64,000 bases of DNA, taken from Pogostemon cablin (taxonomy: Eukaryota > Streptophyta > Magnoliopsida > Lamiales > Lamiaceae). Shown here piece after piece: positions 62,659 through 64,000 of this stretch. The position numbers were made by a program, and so were the translations under genes. Positions within the stretch are counted from its first letter, which is position 1. Each line of letters begins with the position of its first letter. Under the pieces are notes generated by a model. It saw only the letters and a list, made by a program, of their open reading frames with translations. It had not been told where the DNA came from and ran no database searches. The stretch is taken from positions 31,353,777 through 31,417,776 of the forward strand of contig CM042965.1 in the NCBI GenBank assembly GCA_023678885.1, read 5' to 3'.

Positions 62659-63782
62659 ATTCTCACACACTACCCTTTTTAATTGTATTCATTTTGTTGT
62701 AAAATCGTATCATGTTATATAAGAGAAACTATTCTTATTATTACTTTACAGATTTTCCATAATTAAGTTATTTTTGTCTAATATCTATTATTATATGAAA
62801 TGATAATATATATTTATTTGATGGATCTTTTTTTATCACAATCGTGCATGTATATATATCTTTATACATGAAATCTTGATTTTTGATAATACTGATCAGA
62901 AGGGTTCATGTACATATAGAGGTGTACCCATTTGTGCGTTCATGTATTTATTAATTTCAGTTGATTATTTTTAAAGGGTTGATCTATACATACTTTCGTT
63001 TCCCTATTTGCTATTAATTTATTTATAATTTACTATATATGGTATACTTTGTTTTCAAAGTAATTATTTATGATCTGATAATTATTACTACAGTAGTGTA
63101 TATATAATTATCTTAGAGCCTCTAGTGTTATTTTTAGCCTCATGTCCAATCCAACTATTTGGTGTCAAGAGTAGAGTTAAGACTTATCTATAATTTTTAC
63201 GTTAATAGGCGACAAGGAATTCAAGAGATAGACGTTCTACTGCATCAATATTTGGTTTATGGTCAACTCAGTATATTTTAAAGGTGGGAAAATTCTTACT
63301 TGACTCTATTAACTGCTATTATGTGATATCTTTGAGTGCATGCATGTACATATAGGTCTCCTTACCTTTATAGATGAGGCATTTACTACTTGAATAATTC
63401 AGAAATCTTATTCAATACATTTACATTTATAGCTACATTTCATGTTACTTATTTGGTATTTACATGTGGTATTTAATTTTGGCAAGTATGTTTCTCCACC
63501 CCAAATATTTTAACATTTCAGATGGAGGAGCTGACGTGGTGGGACATAAGGAAGATGTTTAGCACAATTTTCTTTTTCATTAAGACTTTATTATTATTAC
63601 TAAATTTCTTTGTTATACTTGTTAACTTATGAAATTTATTTCAAGAATTATATTTGAATTTTTTTTACTTGTCAAGTTGGATTTTGGTTTACTAAATTTT
63701 ATTTACTTTACGCTTCCGCTGAAAATGACATTTATTTTAATATGATGTTTTTAAATAGTTAGAAATTTAGGATGTGACATTG

Positions 63783-63794
63783 TGGTATCAAAGC
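63783..63794 (+). promoter_or_regulatory. Primer-binding site of H, Met-tRNA type
   Basis: TGGTATCAAAGC, one mismatch from the canonical TGGTATCAGAGC, 3 bp after the LTR end. Confidence 0.82.
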
Positions 63795-64000
63795 GGTTAC
63801 ACGATTCTGTATATCTATTTAAAAAAAATTGCTAGCATCTATCCGTCACACTACGGCAGCTCCAATGAGGTATGACATTTACAGAAATTACATTTATGCA
63901 AGTTAATCATTTTACGTATTCATGTGAACTTAAAATATTTTTGAAGGATTTCAATACGAGTATTGATGCAGTAAGGACAAGTCATATATAGCACTTAGAT
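63795..64000 (+). other. Start of the internal region (leader) of H
   Basis: About 200 bp following the primer site, up to the window edge. No start of gag is recognisable yet. Confidence 0.6.

Overview
The window looks like repeat-dense, probably pericentromeric or other heterochromatic, nuclear DNA of a flowering plant. It is AT-rich and filled with plant-type LTR retrotransposons: Ty1/copia elements with an initiator-Met tRNA primer-binding site, an Athila/Tat-type Ty3/gypsy element with an Asp-tRNA primer site, and a second long-LTR element starting TGTAATACCC. There are also three kinds of tandem repeat. I find no host gene, tRNA, rRNA or CRISPR array. The only convincingly intact coding sequence is the N-terminal part of a retrotransposon gag, on the minus strand at the left edge.

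Layout, left to right. 1-2387: 5' end of a minus-strand Athila/Tat-like element (gag, PBS, 1.68-kb LTR). 2388-16904: satellite with a ~174-bp monomer and an apparent ~1.04-kb higher-order repeat. It is interrupted at 4674-12618 by a complete copia element (A) with identical-length 1202-bp LTRs and a 5-bp target duplication, but decayed coding capacity. 16905-17592: truncated LTR of the same Athila-like family. 17593-20780: 3' half of a copia element (B). 20781-21187: a diverged array of a 21-bp repeat. 21188-40033: two copia copies (C and D) joined head to tail through one shared LTR; both lack the integrase core. D is split by a minus-strand copia element (E, 29707-37949, 1398-bp LTRs) and cut short by another minus-strand copia fragment (F, from 40034). 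F runs into a large 21-bp (63-bp higher-order) array, which contains an unclassified ~2.4-kb insertion (G).

The block 31045-44989 (E internal region, D remnant, F, array, part of G) is repeated directly as 45013-58659. This is a ~13.9-kb tandem duplication, ~1.4% diverged where I counted, with 23 bp of filler at the junction. One copy alone carries an extra ~298-bp insertion of organelle-like character (38112-38409). After the second copy the rest of G (58660-59400) and more 21-bp array (59401-61640) follow, then a 2.1-kb LTR and primer site of another element (H), which runs off the right edge.

Relative order from divergence counted by eye: E inserted first (its LTRs differ by ~2.8%), then the tandem duplication (~1.4%), then the organelle-like insertion into one copy. 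Element A (LTRs ~0.9% apart) is the youngest dated transposition. All counts and alignments were made by eye and are approximate.
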